This document shows positions 24,321-36,782 of a DNA stretch of 44,287 nucleotides, piece by piece. The notes under the pieces are model-generated. The model saw nothing but the letters and a program-made list of their open reading frames with translations. It made no database searches and was not told the DNA's origin. Source of the stretch: Polyangium sp. 6x1 (GTDB lineage Bacteria; Myxococcota_A; Polyangia; Polyangiales; Polyangiaceae). Within the stretch, counting starts at the first letter, position 1. Each line of letters starts with the position of its first letter. The stretch covers positions 1 to 44,287 of the forward strand of contig NZ_JARZHH010000084.1 of assembly GCF_029946515.1 (NCBI RefSeq), in the 5' to 3' direction. The position numbers were made by a program, and so were the translations under genes.

Positions 24321-26009
24321 TCAGTCGTCGTCCTTCGAAGGCGAGAACGGCATGACGGGCGCGGATTCCTCGATCTCGCGCCGAGGCGGGTTCTTGACGG
24401 AGAGCGGGCTGTCGATGAGGACGGCTCGACGCGGGCGCGGCGCGCTGACCTGCGCTTTGCAAAGCTCCTCGACGACGCGGCCGCGCAGCGCGTCGTTCAC
24501 GTCCTTGTTCCTGCCGGGCGGCACGCGGGCGCTGATACGCAGGACGATCGAGCCCTCGTTGAGCTCCTCCACGCCGACCTCCACCTGCGGCGCGGTGCCC
24601 GTCTGCTGCTCGACCTCCTTTTCGGCGATCTTCGTGAGGAGATCACGCACGCGCTGCACGTTCTCCTCATACGGCACGTGCACGTCGACCACGGCATTCA
24701 CGTAGGTTCGCGAATGGTTCGCGACCTTGCGCACCTCGCCGTTCGGGATCGAATGAAGCACGCCGAGCTCGTCGCGGATCTTCGTGATACGAACGCCGAT
24801 CTCCTCCACGCGCCCCTGGATGCCGCCGATCTCCACGAGATCCCCGACGAGCAGCAGGTTCTCGAAGAGGATGAAGAAGCCGGCCACGATATCGCCGACG
24901 AACGTCTGCGCGCCGAAGCCGATGGCCACACCGATGACGCCGGCGCCGGCGAGCAGCGGGGTCGGATCGATGGACGCCTCACGCAGCCCCATCACGAGCG
25001 CCGAGAAGTAAATCGCATACCGCACGAAGCCCATGGCCACGGGGACCAGGGTCTTTCGTTGCTGGAGCGTCTGCGGATTCTCCTCCGCCACCTTCCCGAG
25101 GAAGAGGTCGTTGATGAGGAGCACGCAGATCTCGACGAGGACCCGGCTCGCATAAAAGATCGCGATGATCCGGAGGCCGACCCGCCCCGCCGTCGAGAGC
25201 CACGTGTCGGGCGTGAGCGCGTCCGCGACCCACGTCGCCGCCGTGAGGTACACGCAATAATCGACGACGCGCCTCGTGATCCCGAGCAGGTGCGAGAGGT
25301 TTCCGAGGTACCGGAGCGGGCTTTCGAGGCGGGCGAGCCTCGTCGAGTTGTCGAAGATGACGTCGAGAAGGAGGTATCCGATCCCCGTCGCGAGGCGGCT
25401 CACGTAAAACGCGCCCAGCGAATAGCTGGCGAGCAAGACGGTGCGCTGCGTTCCCTCCGCGAGCGCGAGCTTCTCGGTGATGAGGACCGCGGCGGCGCCG
25501 AGGACGACCACGCGGACCGCCTTGCGCAGGCGTATCGTGACCTCGGCGAGGGGCTCGCGTCGTTTTTCCAGCCATTCCGAGCGCGAGACCGCCTGGCCGA
25601 GCACGTCGGCGAGCCCCCGGGCGAGGGCGTCGACGAAGAGGGCGCCGACGCCGATGCCGAGGGTGGTGAGCAAGCGTGTCTTGACGAGCGCGGGATCGTC
25701 GCCGGCGAGGCCGCGGAGCGCGGTCTTCGCCACGTCGAGGGCCCAGATGCCTCGATACGTGGCGAACGCCGCGCCGCCCATGAGCACGGCCCCGACGAGC
25801 GCGACCCAGACGAGCGAGCGGCGACGAACGCGGCGCCGGAACGCCTTGCGGTCGTCCGCCGTGACGTGCTCCAGCGCTGGTGAGCGCAAGACGAAGGCGT
25901 AGCCTCGATGGATCAAGGTGACCACCAGCTCCGAGAGGAGCAGGAGCACCACGATCGCGATGCACAGGGCGACGAGGTTGTGGAGGAGCAGGTCGAGGTG
26001 CAGGGTCAT
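24321..26009 (-). CDS. MscS-family mechanosensitive channel
   Basis: The product is 562 residues, larger than E. coli MscS (about 286). Several N-terminal membrane helices (LVALCIAIVVLLLLSELVV, VWVALVGAVLMGGAAFATY, later ones near 130-330) precede the pore helix and beta domain. The signature is GAGVIGVAIGFGAQTFVGDI followed by GFFILFENLLLVGDLVEIGG and HSIPNGEVRKVANHSR. The C-terminal tail is Pro/Arg-rich. MscS channels release solutes on membrane stretch. Its ATG (26009) is 14 bases from the stop of the shell A gene on the same strand, so it is probably the last gene of the geosmin/shell operon. A role in that system is inference. Confidence 0.92.
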   Translation of the reverse strand: MTLHLDLLLHNLVALCIAIVVLLLLSELVVTLIHRGYAFVLRSPALEHVTADDRKAFRRRVRRRSLVWVALVGAVLMGGAAFATYRGIWALDVAKTALRGLAGDDPALVKTRLLTTLGIGVGALFVDALARGLADVLGQAVSRSEWLEKRREPLAEVTIRLRKAVRVVVLGAAAVLITEKLALAEGTQRTVLLASYSLGAFYVSRLATGIGYLLLDVIFDNSTRLARLESPLRYLGNLSHLLGITRRVVDYCVYLTAATWVADALTPDTWLSTAGRVGLRIIAIFYASRVLVEICVLLINDLFLGKVAEENPQTLQQRKTLVPVAMGFVRYAIYFSALVMGLREASIDPTPLLAGAGVIGVAIGFGAQTFVGDIVAGFFILFENLLLVGDLVEIGGIQGRVEEIGVRITKIRDELGVLHSIPNGEVRKVANHSRTYVNAVVDVHVPYEENVQRVRDLLTKIAEKEVEQQTGTAPQVEVGVEELNEGSIVLRISARVPPGRNKDVNDALRGRVVEELCKAQVSAPRPRRAVLIDSPLSVKNPPRREIEESAPVMPFSPSKDDD

Positions 26010-26023
26010 CGAGGCCGCTGAGA

Positions 26024-27424
26024 CTACCGCCCGATCTGGACGTTCTCAAGGACGCCGAGCGCGTCCGGCACCAGCACCGCGGCCGAGTAATAGGTACTCA
26101 CGAGGTACGAGGCAATGGCCTTCGGGTCGGTGTCCATCTTGCGGACCGAGACACCGGGCTCGATTTCATCGGGGAGGCCCGTGTGGTGGAGGCCGATGAC
26201 GCCCTGATGCTCCTGCCCCGTGCGCATGACGAGAATGGAGCTCGTGTCGTCGTTGTGGATCGGGATCTTGTCGCAGGGCAAGATCGGGACGCCGCGCCAC
26301 GCCGTGACCTTCGTGCCGGAGAGCTCGACGTTGGTCGGGTAGACGCCGCGGCGATTGCACTCACGGTGGAACGCGGCGATCGTGCGCGGGTGCGCCAGGA
26401 AGAACTGCGACTTTCGGCGCCGGCAGAGGATCTCGTCCATGTCGTCCGGCGTCGGGGGGCCGCTCCGGGTATGGAGGCGCTGCTTCAGGTCGGCGTTGTG
26501 CAAGAGGCCGAAATCGCGGTTGTTGATGAGCTCGTACTCCTGCCGCTCGCGCAGGGCCTCGACGGTCAGGCGGAGCTGTTCCTGGAGCTGATCCATCGGA
26601 TCGTTGAAGAGATCCGAGACGCGCGTGTGGAGCCGGAGGATCGTCTGCGCGACGCTGAGCTCGTATTCGCGCGGCGCGGTCTCGTAATCGACGAATGCGC
26701 CCGGCAGCGTGGCCTCGCCCTTGTGACCGGCCGAGAGCGCGATCGCCGCCTGTCCGAGCTTGTCCTGCGGCTTCTTGAGCCGCTCCTTGAGCGCCTCGAC
26801 GTGCGCGTGGAGCGCCGGCGAGCGCGTGATCAGCTCCTCGAAGACGCGCTGCGGGAGCTCGAGCACGATGCACGGCGTGACGGCCCGGACCGAATACGTC
26901 CAGACGTCGTCCGACGCGAGGACGGATTGATCGCCGAAATGGTCGCCGTCCGCGAGGACGTCGAGGATCGTCTCGTCGCCGTACTTGCCGGCGCCGAGCT
27001 TCTGGGCCTTTCCGTGCGCGAGCAGGAAGATCGTCTCCGCGGGCTTTCCGCGCTCGGCGATGAGCGCGCCGGCCTTGTACTCGCGCTGGACGAACCGGCT
27101 CGCCAGGGTATTGAGCACGTCATCGTCCGCGAAGCCCTGCAAGAGAGGCAGGTCGCAGAGCTCCTGCGGGATCACCTGCACCTTCGCCCCGATGTTGCCG
27201 AAGCTCAGCCGGCCGTCGCCGACGGCATAACTCAGGCGGCGGTTCACGCGATACGTGCCGCCCTTGACCTCGACCCAGGGCAGGACCCGCAAGATCCACC
27301 GGGGCGTGATCCCCTGCATCTGCGGATGCGACTTGGTCGTCGTCGCGAGCTTCCGCGCCCCCAGCGTCCCGAGGCTCGAACGATCCCCCTCGTTGCCGAT
27401 CCCAGGTTTTTCCGCGTTTGCCAT
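26024..27424 (-). CDS. Family 2B encapsulin-like shell protein A with cyclic-nucleotide-binding domain
   Basis: The product is 466 residues, with ATG 27424 behind AAAGG. The HK97-type fold is split by an inserted cyclic-nucleotide-binding domain at about 91-215, the mark of family 2B encapsulins. The N-terminal part has [20 protein letters not shown] and [18 protein letters not shown]. After the insert come [40 protein letters not shown] and [20 protein letters not shown]. The C-terminal domain ends [20 protein letters not shown]. The phosphate-binding cassette (159-181, [15 protein letters not shown]) lacks the usual GE...RA pattern, so nucleotide binding is doubtful. It should co-assemble with shell B around geosmin synthase. 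Confidence 0.88.
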   Translation of the reverse strand: MANAEKPGIGNEGDRSSLGTLGARKLATTTKSHPQMQGITPRWILRVLPWVEVKGGTYRVNRRLSYAVGDGRLSFGNIGAKVQVIPQELCDLPLLQGFADDDVLNTLASRFVQREYKAGALIAERGKPAETIFLLAHGKAQKLGAGKYGDETILDVLADGDHFGDQSVLASDDVWTYSVRAVTPCIVLELPQRVFEELITRSPALHAHVEALKERLKKPQDKLGQAAIALSAGHKGEATLPGAFVDYETAPREYELSVAQTILRLHTRVSDLFNDPMDQLQEQLRLTVEALRERQEYELINNRDFGLLHNADLKQRLHTRSGPPTPDDMDEILCRRRKSQFFLAHPRTIAAFHRECNRRGVYPTNVELSGTKVTAWRGVPILPCDKIPIHNDDTSSILVMRTGQEHQGVIGLHHTGLPDEIEPGVSVRKMDTDPKAIASYLVSTYYSAAVLVPDALGVLENVQIGR

Positions 27425-27460
27425 GACGTACCTTTCCTTCTACGCGCTTCGGAGAGCAGA

Positions 27461-27506
27461 GCGCTCCGCGTATCCCCCGCGCTTGCACGGGGCACACGCG
27501 GAGCGC
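27461..27506 (-). other. Intercistronic hairpin between the two shell genes
   Basis: Perfect 11-base arms GCGCTCCGCGT (27461-27471) and ACGCGGAGCGC (27496-27506) enclose a second stem, CCCCG (27475-27479) with CGGGG (27488-27492). It lies in the 96-base gap between shell B and shell A. On the minus strand no T-tract follows, so it is less like a full terminator than an attenuator or an mRNA-processing/stability element. It is positioned to set the ratio of the two shell proteins; that is inference. Confidence 0.55.
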
Positions 27507-27520
27507 CTACCGCCCGCGGC

Positions 27521-28927
27521 TCATTCGTGGGCGCGACCGATCTCGACGCTCTCGAGGACGCCGAGCGCGTCGGGGACCAGGACGGCCGCCGAGTAATAGA
27601 GGCTGACGAGGTACGAGATGATGGCCTTCTCGTTGATCCCCATGAAGCGCACGTTGAGGCTCGGCTCGACCTCGTCCGGAATGCCGGCGTGGTGCAGGCC
27701 GATGACGCCCTGGTTCTTCTCGCCCGCGCGCATGAGCAGGATCGAGGTCGTCCGCGTGTCCGAGACCGGGATCTTGTTGCAGGGGAAGATCGGCACGCCG
27801 CGCCACGCGGGGACGTGATTGCCGTTCACCTCGACGCTCTGCGGATAGATGCCGAGGCGGCTGCACTCCTGGCCGAACGCCGCAATGGCGCGCGGGTGCG
27901 CCAGGAAGAACGACGGCTCGCGCCAGACCGTGGCGAGGAGCTCATCCATGTCGTCCGGCGTCGGGGCGCCGTTCCGCGTGTGGATGCGCTGCTTCAGGTC
28001 GGCGTTGTGCAGGAGGCCGAACTCGCGGTTGTTGATGAGCTCGTTCTCCTGGGTCTCCTTCAGGGCCTCGATGGTCAGGCGGAGCTGCTGCTCGGTCTGG
28101 TTCATCGGCTCGTTGAAGAGATCCGCGACGCGCGTGTGGATCTGGAGCACGGTCTGCGCCACGCTGAGCTCGTACTCACGGGGCGAGGTCTCGTAATCGA
28201 CGAACGTGCCGGGGAGGACGTGCTCGCCGGAGTGGCCCGCCGCGATTTCAATCGCCGCCTCGCCCGTGTTGTCCTGCTTCTTCGCGGAGAGCGCCTTGAA
28301 GTTGTCGAGGTGCTTCTTCAGCGACGGGTACTGCGCGACGAGCTCCTCGAAGGCGTTCTGCTGGAGCGTCAGCACCGTGACCGCCGTGACGGCCTTGGCC
28401 GTGAACGTCCAGTAGTCCTGCGTCTCCAGGAGCGCCTGGTAGCTGTAATGGTCGCCGTCCGCGAGGACCGCGAGCACCGTCTCGTCGCCGTACTTGCCCG
28501 TGCCGATCTTGTTGATCTTGCCGTGCGCAATGAGGGCGATGTGATCGGCCTCCTTGCCGCGCTCGGTGATCACCTCGCCGGACTTGTATTCACGCTGCAC
28601 GAAGCGGTTCGCGAGCGCGGTGAGGACCTCGATGTCCTCGTAGCCGCGGAGGAGCGGCAGCTCGCAGAGCTCCTGCGGGATGACCTGGATCTTCGCGCCG
28701 GTGTTCGTGAACGTCACGCGCCCGTCGCCCACCGCGTAGCTCAGGCGGCGGTTCACGCGGTACACGCCATTGACGTGCACCCACGGCAGGAGCTTGAGCA
28801 GCCACCGCGACGAGATGCCCTGCATCTGCGGCGCCGACTTCGTCGTCGTCGCGAGTTGCCTCGCGGCCGCCGTCGCGAGGCTGGTCTGCTGCTGATCGAT
28901 CGAACCCAACTTCCCTGAGATAGACAT
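27521..28927 (-). CDS. Family 2B encapsulin-like shell protein B with cyclic-nucleotide-binding domain
   Basis: The product is 468 residues, with ATG 28927 behind AGAGGG. It is a paralogue of shell A along its whole length: N-terminal [20 protein letters not shown] and [14 protein letters not shown], the inserted cyclic-nucleotide-binding domain (about 90-215), then [40 protein letters not shown] and C-terminal [19 protein letters not shown]. The cassette reads [20 protein letters not shown], so it lacks both the GD/GE and the Arg of cAMP-binding proteins. It starts 21 bases after the geosmin synthase stop, strongly suggesting co-transcription and cargo-shell partnership. Best described as one half of a two-component shell. 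Confidence 0.88.
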   Translation of the reverse strand: MSISGKLGSIDQQQTSLATAAARQLATTTKSAPQMQGISSRWLLKLLPWVHVNGVYRVNRRLSYAVGDGRVTFTNTGAKIQVIPQELCELPLLRGYEDIEVLTALANRFVQREYKSGEVITERGKEADHIALIAHGKINKIGTGKYGDETVLAVLADGDHYSYQALLETQDYWTFTAKAVTAVTVLTLQQNAFEELVAQYPSLKKHLDNFKALSAKKQDNTGEAAIEIAAGHSGEHVLPGTFVDYETSPREYELSVAQTVLQIHTRVADLFNEPMNQTEQQLRLTIEALKETQENELINNREFGLLHNADLKQRIHTRNGAPTPDDMDELLATVWREPSFFLAHPRAIAAFGQECSRLGIYPQSVEVNGNHVPAWRGVPIFPCNKIPVSDTRTTSILLMRAGEKNQGVIGLHHAGIPDEVEPSLNVRFMGINEKAIISYLVSLYYSAAVLVPDALGVLESVEIGRAHE

Positions 28928-28948
28928 GAGTCCCTCTTTCCCGGCCGG

Positions 28949-31740
<2,792 letters not shown>

Positions 31741-33363
31741 TCAGCGCCGCAGTGTCAGCGCGAAGGCCGGCGCTCGTCGCGCCTTCGTGGCCTGCTCGAA
31801 TGCGAATGCCATCCCGAGGAGCTCTCCCTCGGAATAGGCGCGCCCCATGAACACGAAGCCGAGCGGGAGGCCGTGGCTTTCGCCCATCGGCACCGTGATG
31901 CTCGGCGTGCCGGCGACCGCCGCGACCCCATAACTCGCGCTGACGAAATGATCCCCGAGCACAGGATCGGTGATCCAGGCCGGGGCCATGCTCGGCGCGA
32001 CGACGGCGTCGAGCCGATGGCCGTCGAGGACCACGAGCAGGCCCTCTTTCCCGGCGAGGCGCCGCGCGGCCTCGCGCGCTTCGAGATACGCCGCGTCGGT
32101 GAGCGGCCCCTTGGCCTGCGCCTTCTCGAAGAGCTCCTGGCCGAAGAACGGCATCGTCGTGTCGGCGTGGGCCTCGTTCCACGCAATGAGGGCCTCGAGG
32201 GACGCGCGCGGCGCGCCACTCCGGCGCAGGTACGCATTCAGGCCGTCCTTGAATTCGTACAACATGAGCGTGAGCTCGGGCTCGTTCCAGCGGTCGTACG
32301 TGGCCATCTCGACGTCGATCACCTCGGCGCCCCGGGCCCGCAACGTCGCGATCGACGCCTCCGCGGCCGCGTCCACGTCGGGATGGTATCCCATGGCCTG
32401 GCGGAGCACGCCGAGCCGTTTGCCCCGGAGCGCGTCCGGCTTCAAGAAGGTCGTGTAATCGCTCGGAAGCCGGGCTTCCTTCGGCGCGGCCGGATCCGAG
32501 GGATCGACGGCCGCGAGGACGCCGAGCAAAAGCGCCGCGTCGGTGACGGTCCGCGCCATCGGCCCCGCGGTGTCCTGCGATATCGAGATCGGAATGATCC
32601 CGCCGCGGCTGATCAATCCCACCGTGGGTTTCAGCCCCACGAGGCCATGGACGGCCGAAGGGCAAAGAATGCTGCCGTCGGTCTCGGTGCCGATCCCGAT
32701 CGCGCCGAGGCTCGCGGCGATGGCCGCGCCGGCGCCCGAGCTCGAACCACACGGATTGCGATCGAGCGCGTACGGGTTTTTCGTCTGGCCCCCGCGCGAG
32801 CTCCACCCGGAGGTCGAGCGCGTCGATCGGAAATTCGCCCATTCGCTGAGGTTGGTTTTTCCGAGGATGACGGCGCCCGCGGCGCGAAGGCGCACGACGA
32901 GAAAGGCGTCCTCTTTCGGCCGATGGTCGGCGAGCGCGAGCGACCCGGCCGAATTCACCATCCCGGCGACGTCGATGTTGTCCTTGATGAGGACGGGAAT
33001 GCCGTGCAGAGGCCCGCGAAGCTTGCCAGCTCTCCGCTCGGCGTCGAGCGCCTCGGCGTCCGCGAGCGCGCGCGGATTCAGCTCGATGACCGCGTCGAGC
33101 CGGGGGCCGGCGTCGTCGATTTGCGCGATTCGATCGAGATAGGCCTGGGTGAGCTCCCGCGCGGTGAGCGTGCCTCGGGCCATGCGATCCCGCGCGTCGG
33201 CTGCGCTGAGCTCGACGACGTCGAGGGCGCTCGCGGCGCCGCCGCGGGGAATGGTCGATGGGCCTCCAGGCCGGGCGCGGCCTTGGACCAGGCCTCCGTC
33301 ACATGCGCCGACGCATGCCGCGCCGAGCAGCACCACGAGCCCCATCCATGGCGCGTTTTTCAT
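31741..33363 (-). CDS. Amidase-signature lipoprotein
   Basis: The product is 540 residues from ATG 33363 (a GTG two codons upstream is possible). The N-terminus is a lipoprotein signal ([21 protein letters not shown]). The amidase signature family is clear: the catalytic Lys in [13 protein letters not shown], then [20 protein letters not shown] and GTETDGSI, which carry the cis-Ser and nucleophile Ser. Such enzymes hydrolyse amides to acids and ammonia. Export to the envelope suggests a scavenging or peptide-processing role, with unknown substrate. It is transcribed toward the geosmin operon but 476 bases away, so probably separately controlled. Confidence 0.9.
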   Translation of the reverse strand: MKNAPWMGLVVLLGAACVGACDGGLVQGRARPGGPSTIPRGGAASALDVVELSAADARDRMARGTLTARELTQAYLDRIAQIDDAGPRLDAVIELNPRALADAEALDAERRAGKLRGPLHGIPVLIKDNIDVAGMVNSAGSLALADHRPKEDAFLVVRLRAAGAVILGKTNLSEWANFRSTRSTSGWSSRGGQTKNPYALDRNPCGSSSGAGAAIAASLGAIGIGTETDGSILCPSAVHGLVGLKPTVGLISRGGIIPISISQDTAGPMARTVTDAALLLGVLAAVDPSDPAAPKEARLPSDYTTFLKPDALRGKRLGVLRQAMGYHPDVDAAAEASIATLRARGAEVIDVEMATYDRWNEPELTLMLYEFKDGLNAYLRRSGAPRASLEALIAWNEAHADTTMPFFGQELFEKAQAKGPLTDAAYLEAREAARRLAGKEGLLVVLDGHRLDAVVAPSMAPAWITDPVLGDHFVSASYGVAAVAGTPSITVPMGESHGLPLGFVFMGRAYSEGELLGMAFAFEQATKARRAPAFALTLRR

Positions 33364-33414
33364 GACCACAGGTCAGGAGAGGCTGCCACGATGTGGCCCC
33401 GAAAAACAAGTAGG

Positions 33415-36400
33415 TTACTCGCTTCCCTCCTCCGCGAGCATCCGCTCCACCTCCTTCACCGCCGCGCCGCGTTCCCTCGCGAGCAGCGGATTCTCGCGCA
33501 GCGCGGATTCGAACGAGGCCTTGGCCTCCCGCGCCGCTTGCGTCCTTCCCTTTTTGCCTCGCGCGGCGGCGCGGGCGCGCAGGAGATGGAGTGCGCCCTT
33601 CGACGCGAGCGCCGTGGCCATCGTCGGATGGATCGCGAGCGCCTTGTCGGCCATCACGAGCCCTTTGACCAGGTCGTTTTCGGCATTTTTCTTTCGCCCG
33701 AGCAGCCAGCCGGCGCGCAGCTCGTGGAGCTCGGCCAGCGCCTCGTAGACGTGCGGATTGGCGCGCTCCTTGTCGAGGACGGGCGCGAGCGGGGCGAAAG
33801 CGGCGTCGAACATCGCCGGATCGGCTTTTCCCTTCGCGAGGGCCCAGCGCAGGGCGAGGATCTCGGCGCGCGCCTGGTCGACGCGATAGTCCACGTCCCA
33901 CGGCGACGCCTGCGCGCTCTTGCGGAACGAGGAGCGCGCCGCCTCGATCGCCGAGGTCGGGTCGTCTCCTCGGCGCAGGAGGTGGAGCGCCCGCGTCGTC
34001 GCGAGGAACCCGCGAATCTCGTCATTCGTGGAGGCGGGCGCGACCCGCTCTTTTTCCTGGAGGAACGCCTCGGCGCGCGAAAGCGCGCCGCTCGGATCCT
34101 CGCCCGCGTCGCAGGCATACGAGGCTTCGAGCCAGAGCACCCAGGCGGAGACGAGCGCCGTGTCGAGCTTGTTGTCTTCTTTCACCGACGCGGCGGCCTC
34201 GAGCGCGCTCGTCACGGAGGCCGCGGGCGAGCGGCCCTTTTCGACGAGGTACTTCCCCGCCCAGAAATGGGCGAGCGCCTTGTGGGCGGCCGGAAACGTG
34301 AAACCCGGGTTCTGCGTGATGGCTTCACCGCAGCGGGAAACCGCGCGCTCGACCGTTCGGCCGGGATCGACGCCTCGCCATGTCTCGCCCCTGGCGCGCT
34401 CCATGTACACCGCGCAGCTCTCGTTGTAGGGCCACAGGAAGCCCGGATCGAGCCGGATGGCCTCCTCGTAGGCCGCGATGGCGCGATCCGTCGCGGTCCG
34501 GGCGTCGAGCCCTCGATTCATGTGGTGCCGGACCTCCATCCAGGAGGCCGCGCCGGCCACGTAATGCGCCATCGGGTCGCTCACCTGGGTGCGCGCGGCC
34601 TCCTCGGCCCGCTGGATCGCTTCGCGGATGCTCGTCTCGGGGTCGTTCCGCTCCGTGCCGTTCACGACCTGCCAAGCATACGCTTGATAGACGAGCGACA
34701 TCCTCACGCGCGCCGAGCCACGTTGCGGATCTGCCACGAGCGCCTTCTCGCAGGCCCGCCGAGCTGCCTCGAAGCTCGGACGCAAGCGGTCGGGTTGCGT
34801 GTCCGACGCGAACAGGATCTGCGTCCAGAGCTCGCATTCGGCCTCGTGCACCGCCGGATCGCTCCGCGCGATGGACGCGGCCTCCGCGTACGCCGCCGCC
34901 GCCGGCTCGAAGGACCGCATCATCTTGTCGTCATCGAACGCGGCGTCGCGCCCGAAGCGCTTGCCTTCTGCGAAATGCGCGTCCCCTTCGAGCTTCTTCG
35001 CCTCGTGCAGCCAGGGCGATTGCGCGAACGCCTCGCGCGCCTTCGCCAGCGCGACGTCGTTTTGCCCCTCGTGCAGCGCGACGAGCCCCTCGACGTACGC
35101 CGGTGACGAGAGCCTCGCCCCGAGCGCCGCGCGCAGGTGGGCGAGCGCCGGAGCCTTGTATTCGGCGTCGATCGCCGCGAGCCGCTCTTTCTTGCGCCCC
35201 TCGTTCTGGATTCGCTTCGTCTCCTCGAGCGCCTGGCGGTAGAGCTCCACGAGCGCGAGGCCCATGGCATAACGGAGCTCCGGCGGCGCATACCCCACGG
35301 CCTCGGCGCGGCGCAGATGGGCGAGCGCCTCGCCGGACTCTTGCAGCGCGAGGAAACCTCGACCGAGCGCGTAATGCCCCGGCCCCTCCCCCGCCCGCCC
35401 GAGGGTCGCCATGCGCGCCTCGATGTCGCGCAATTGCCGCCGCACGATGGCACGCTCCCGCTCGATGTCGTGCAGCGGCAGGCCATAAGCCCGCGAGAGG
35501 AAGAGCTCCATCTCCTTCACGTCCTCGCCGAGCTCGCGCGCGAGGGCCGTCTGCTCGGCCAGCGCTTGCCGCTCCCGCACCCAGAGCGTCCCGAACACCG
35601 AAATCACGACGAGGAGCGACGCCGCGGCCGCCACGCGCAGCTTGTGCCTCCGCGCGGCCTTGACGAGGACATACCCGAACGAGGCCCGGCGCGCGAGCAC
35701 CGGGACGCCGTCGAGGAACCGCTGCAAATCCTCGCCGAGCGCGAGCGCCGATTCGTACCTGCGCCCCTGCTCCTTTTCGAGGCATTTCATCACGATGGCC
35801 TCGAGGTCCTCCGGCACGTCCGGGCGCAGCTTTCGGAGCGCCGGGGGATCGTCGGAGAGGACCTGCCGCATGATCACGAGCGCGTTGTCCCCGGTGAACG
35901 GAGGGCGGTCCGCGAGCAGGTCATACAGCGTCGCGCCCAGCGCATACACGTCGGTCCGTCGATCGAGCGCCTCGACGTGGTTCGCCGCTTGCTCGGGCGC
36001 CATGTACGCGGGCGTCCCGGCGAACGAGGTGGTCGCCTGGATCGATTTGCCGACCTCACGGGCAATCCCGAAATCCATCAAATAGGGCTTGTAGGCCCCG
36101 TCCTCGCCCTGCTCGACCATGATGTTCGCGGGCTTCACATCGCGATGGATGATCCCGAGCCGGTGCGCCTCGTGCAGCGCCAGGGCCACCTGCCGGACGG
36201 CGCGCACCTTTTGCTCGCGGGTCATCCGATCGCCGACGCGATCGAGCGGCTCGCCCACGATGTATTGCATCACGATATACGGGCGGTCGCCGTCGGCCCC
36301 GACCTCGTGGACCTTGCACGCGTGCTCGTGCTCGATCCGCGCCTGCGCCCGCGCCTCGCGCAAAAGCGTCCGGTTCGTCTCCGGGTCCGCCTGGTGCAGA

Positions 36401-36612
36401 AACTTGATCGCCACGTCGCGGCCGAGGTGCCGATCCCTGGCGCGATAGACGGCGCCCATTCCGCCGGCGCCGAGGAAATGGAACTCCCCGAAGCGCGAGA
36501 GAAGCGCCTGCGGAATGCTCTGCGGCGGCGCGCTCGAAGGCGTCACGTCCTGTTGCAAGGTTTCTGAAACTGTAACAGGCGCTACAGGACGCACATCGAC
36601 ACCATGACCCAT
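33415..36612 (-). CDS. Membrane Ser/Thr protein kinase with repeat domain
   Basis: The product is about 1065 residues. The kinase domain has the Gly loop LGAGGMGAVYRARD (about 47-60), K70 in VAIKFL, HRDVKPANI (156-164), DFG (180-182) and APE (205-207). A transmembrane helix follows (LRVAAAASLLVVISVFGTLW, about 350-370), then roughly 690 residues of helical, TPR-like repeats. Pkn2-type kinases of this layout are common in myxobacteria; the repeats should lie in the periplasm and sense or bind partners. The start is uncertain: ATG 36612 lacks a ribosome site and the first 20 codons lack the usual G/C bias; GTG 36546 may be the true start. Confidence 0.88.
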   Translation of the reverse strand: MGHGVDVRPVAPVTVSETLQQDVTPSSAPPQSIPQALLSRFGEFHFLGAGGMGAVYRARDRHLGRDVAIKFLHQADPETNRTLLREARAQARIEHEHACKVHEVGADGDRPYIVMQYIVGEPLDRVGDRMTREQKVRAVRQVALALHEAHRLGIIHRDVKPANIMVEQGEDGAYKPYLMDFGIAREVGKSIQATTSFAGTPAYMAPEQAANHVEALDRRTDVYALGATLYDLLADRPPFTGDNALVIMRQVLSDDPPALRKLRPDVPEDLEAIVMKCLEKEQGRRYESALALGEDLQRFLDGVPVLARRASFGYVLVKAARRHKLRVAAAASLLVVISVFGTLWVRERQALAEQTALARELGEDVKEMELFLSRAYGLPLHDIERERAIVRRQLRDIEARMATLGRAGEGPGHYALGRGFLALQESGEALAHLRRAEAVGYAPPELRYAMGLALVELYRQALEETKRIQNEGRKKERLAAIDAEYKAPALAHLRAALGARLSSPAYVEGLVALHEGQNDVALAKAREAFAQSPWLHEAKKLEGDAHFAEGKRFGRDAAFDDDKMMRSFEPAAAAYAEAASIARSDPAVHEAECELWTQILFASDTQPDRLRPSFEAARRACEKALVADPQRGSARVRMSLVYQAYAWQVVNGTERNDPETSIREAIQRAEEAARTQVSDPMAHYVAGAASWMEVRHHMNRGLDARTATDRAIAAYEEAIRLDPGFLWPYNESCAVYMERARGETWRGVDPGRTVERAVSRCGEAITQNPGFTFPAAHKALAHFWAGKYLVEKGRSPAASVTSALEAAASVKEDNKLDTALVSAWVLWLEASYACDAGEDPSGALSRAEAFLQEKERVAPASTNDEIRGFLATTRALHLLRRGDDPTSAIEAARSSFRKSAQASPWDVDYRVDQARAEILALRWALAKGKADPAMFDAAFAPLAPVLDKERANPHVYEALAELHELRAGWLLGRKKNAENDLVKGLVMADKALAIHPTMATALASKGALHLLRARAAARGKKGRTQAAREAKASFESALRENPLLARERGAAVKEVERMLAEEGSE
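36549..36579. promoter_or_regulatory. Inverted repeat near kinase start
   Basis: Outer arms CCTGTT (36549-36554) and AACAGG (36574-36579) surround GTTTC-T-GAAAC. It lies inside the weakly biased 5' end of the kinase frame, so it may be an operator or promoter element rather than coding sequence. Confidence 0.35.
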
Positions 36613-36626
36613 CGGTGGGGGGCACG

Positions 36627-36648
36627 CCATGGGACCAAGGTCCCATGG
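36627..36648. promoter_or_regulatory. Perfect palindrome in divergent promoter region
   Basis: Ten-base arms CCATGGGACC and GGTCCCATGG with AA between them. It lies between the kinase gene and the divergent lipoprotein gene. A related element, sharing TTGGTCCCATGG, occurs at 41573-41596. It has the form of a dimeric regulator site; the regulator is unknown. Confidence 0.5.
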
Positions 36649-36661
36649 TGCTGCATTTGCA
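36646..36661 (+). promoter_or_regulatory. Candidate sigma-54 promoter for the Cys-rich lipoprotein
   Basis: TGGTGC-N5-TTGCA has the exact -24/-12 spacing of TGGCAC-N5-TTGCW and matches TGG, the final C of the first element and all of TTGCA. The start of transcription would be near 36673, 110 bases before the ATG at 36783. Its -24 part overlaps the palindrome at 36627-36648. Confidence 0.35.
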
Positions 36662-36782
36662 AGAAGCCTACCTTGTGTTCGGCTCTGGTAAGCCAGACCG
36701 CCGACACTCGGGGACCTGCCGCGAGTTCGATGATAGAGAGGCTGTCTACGCAGCCAGAGCCGAGCGGAAAGCGAGAGAGATC

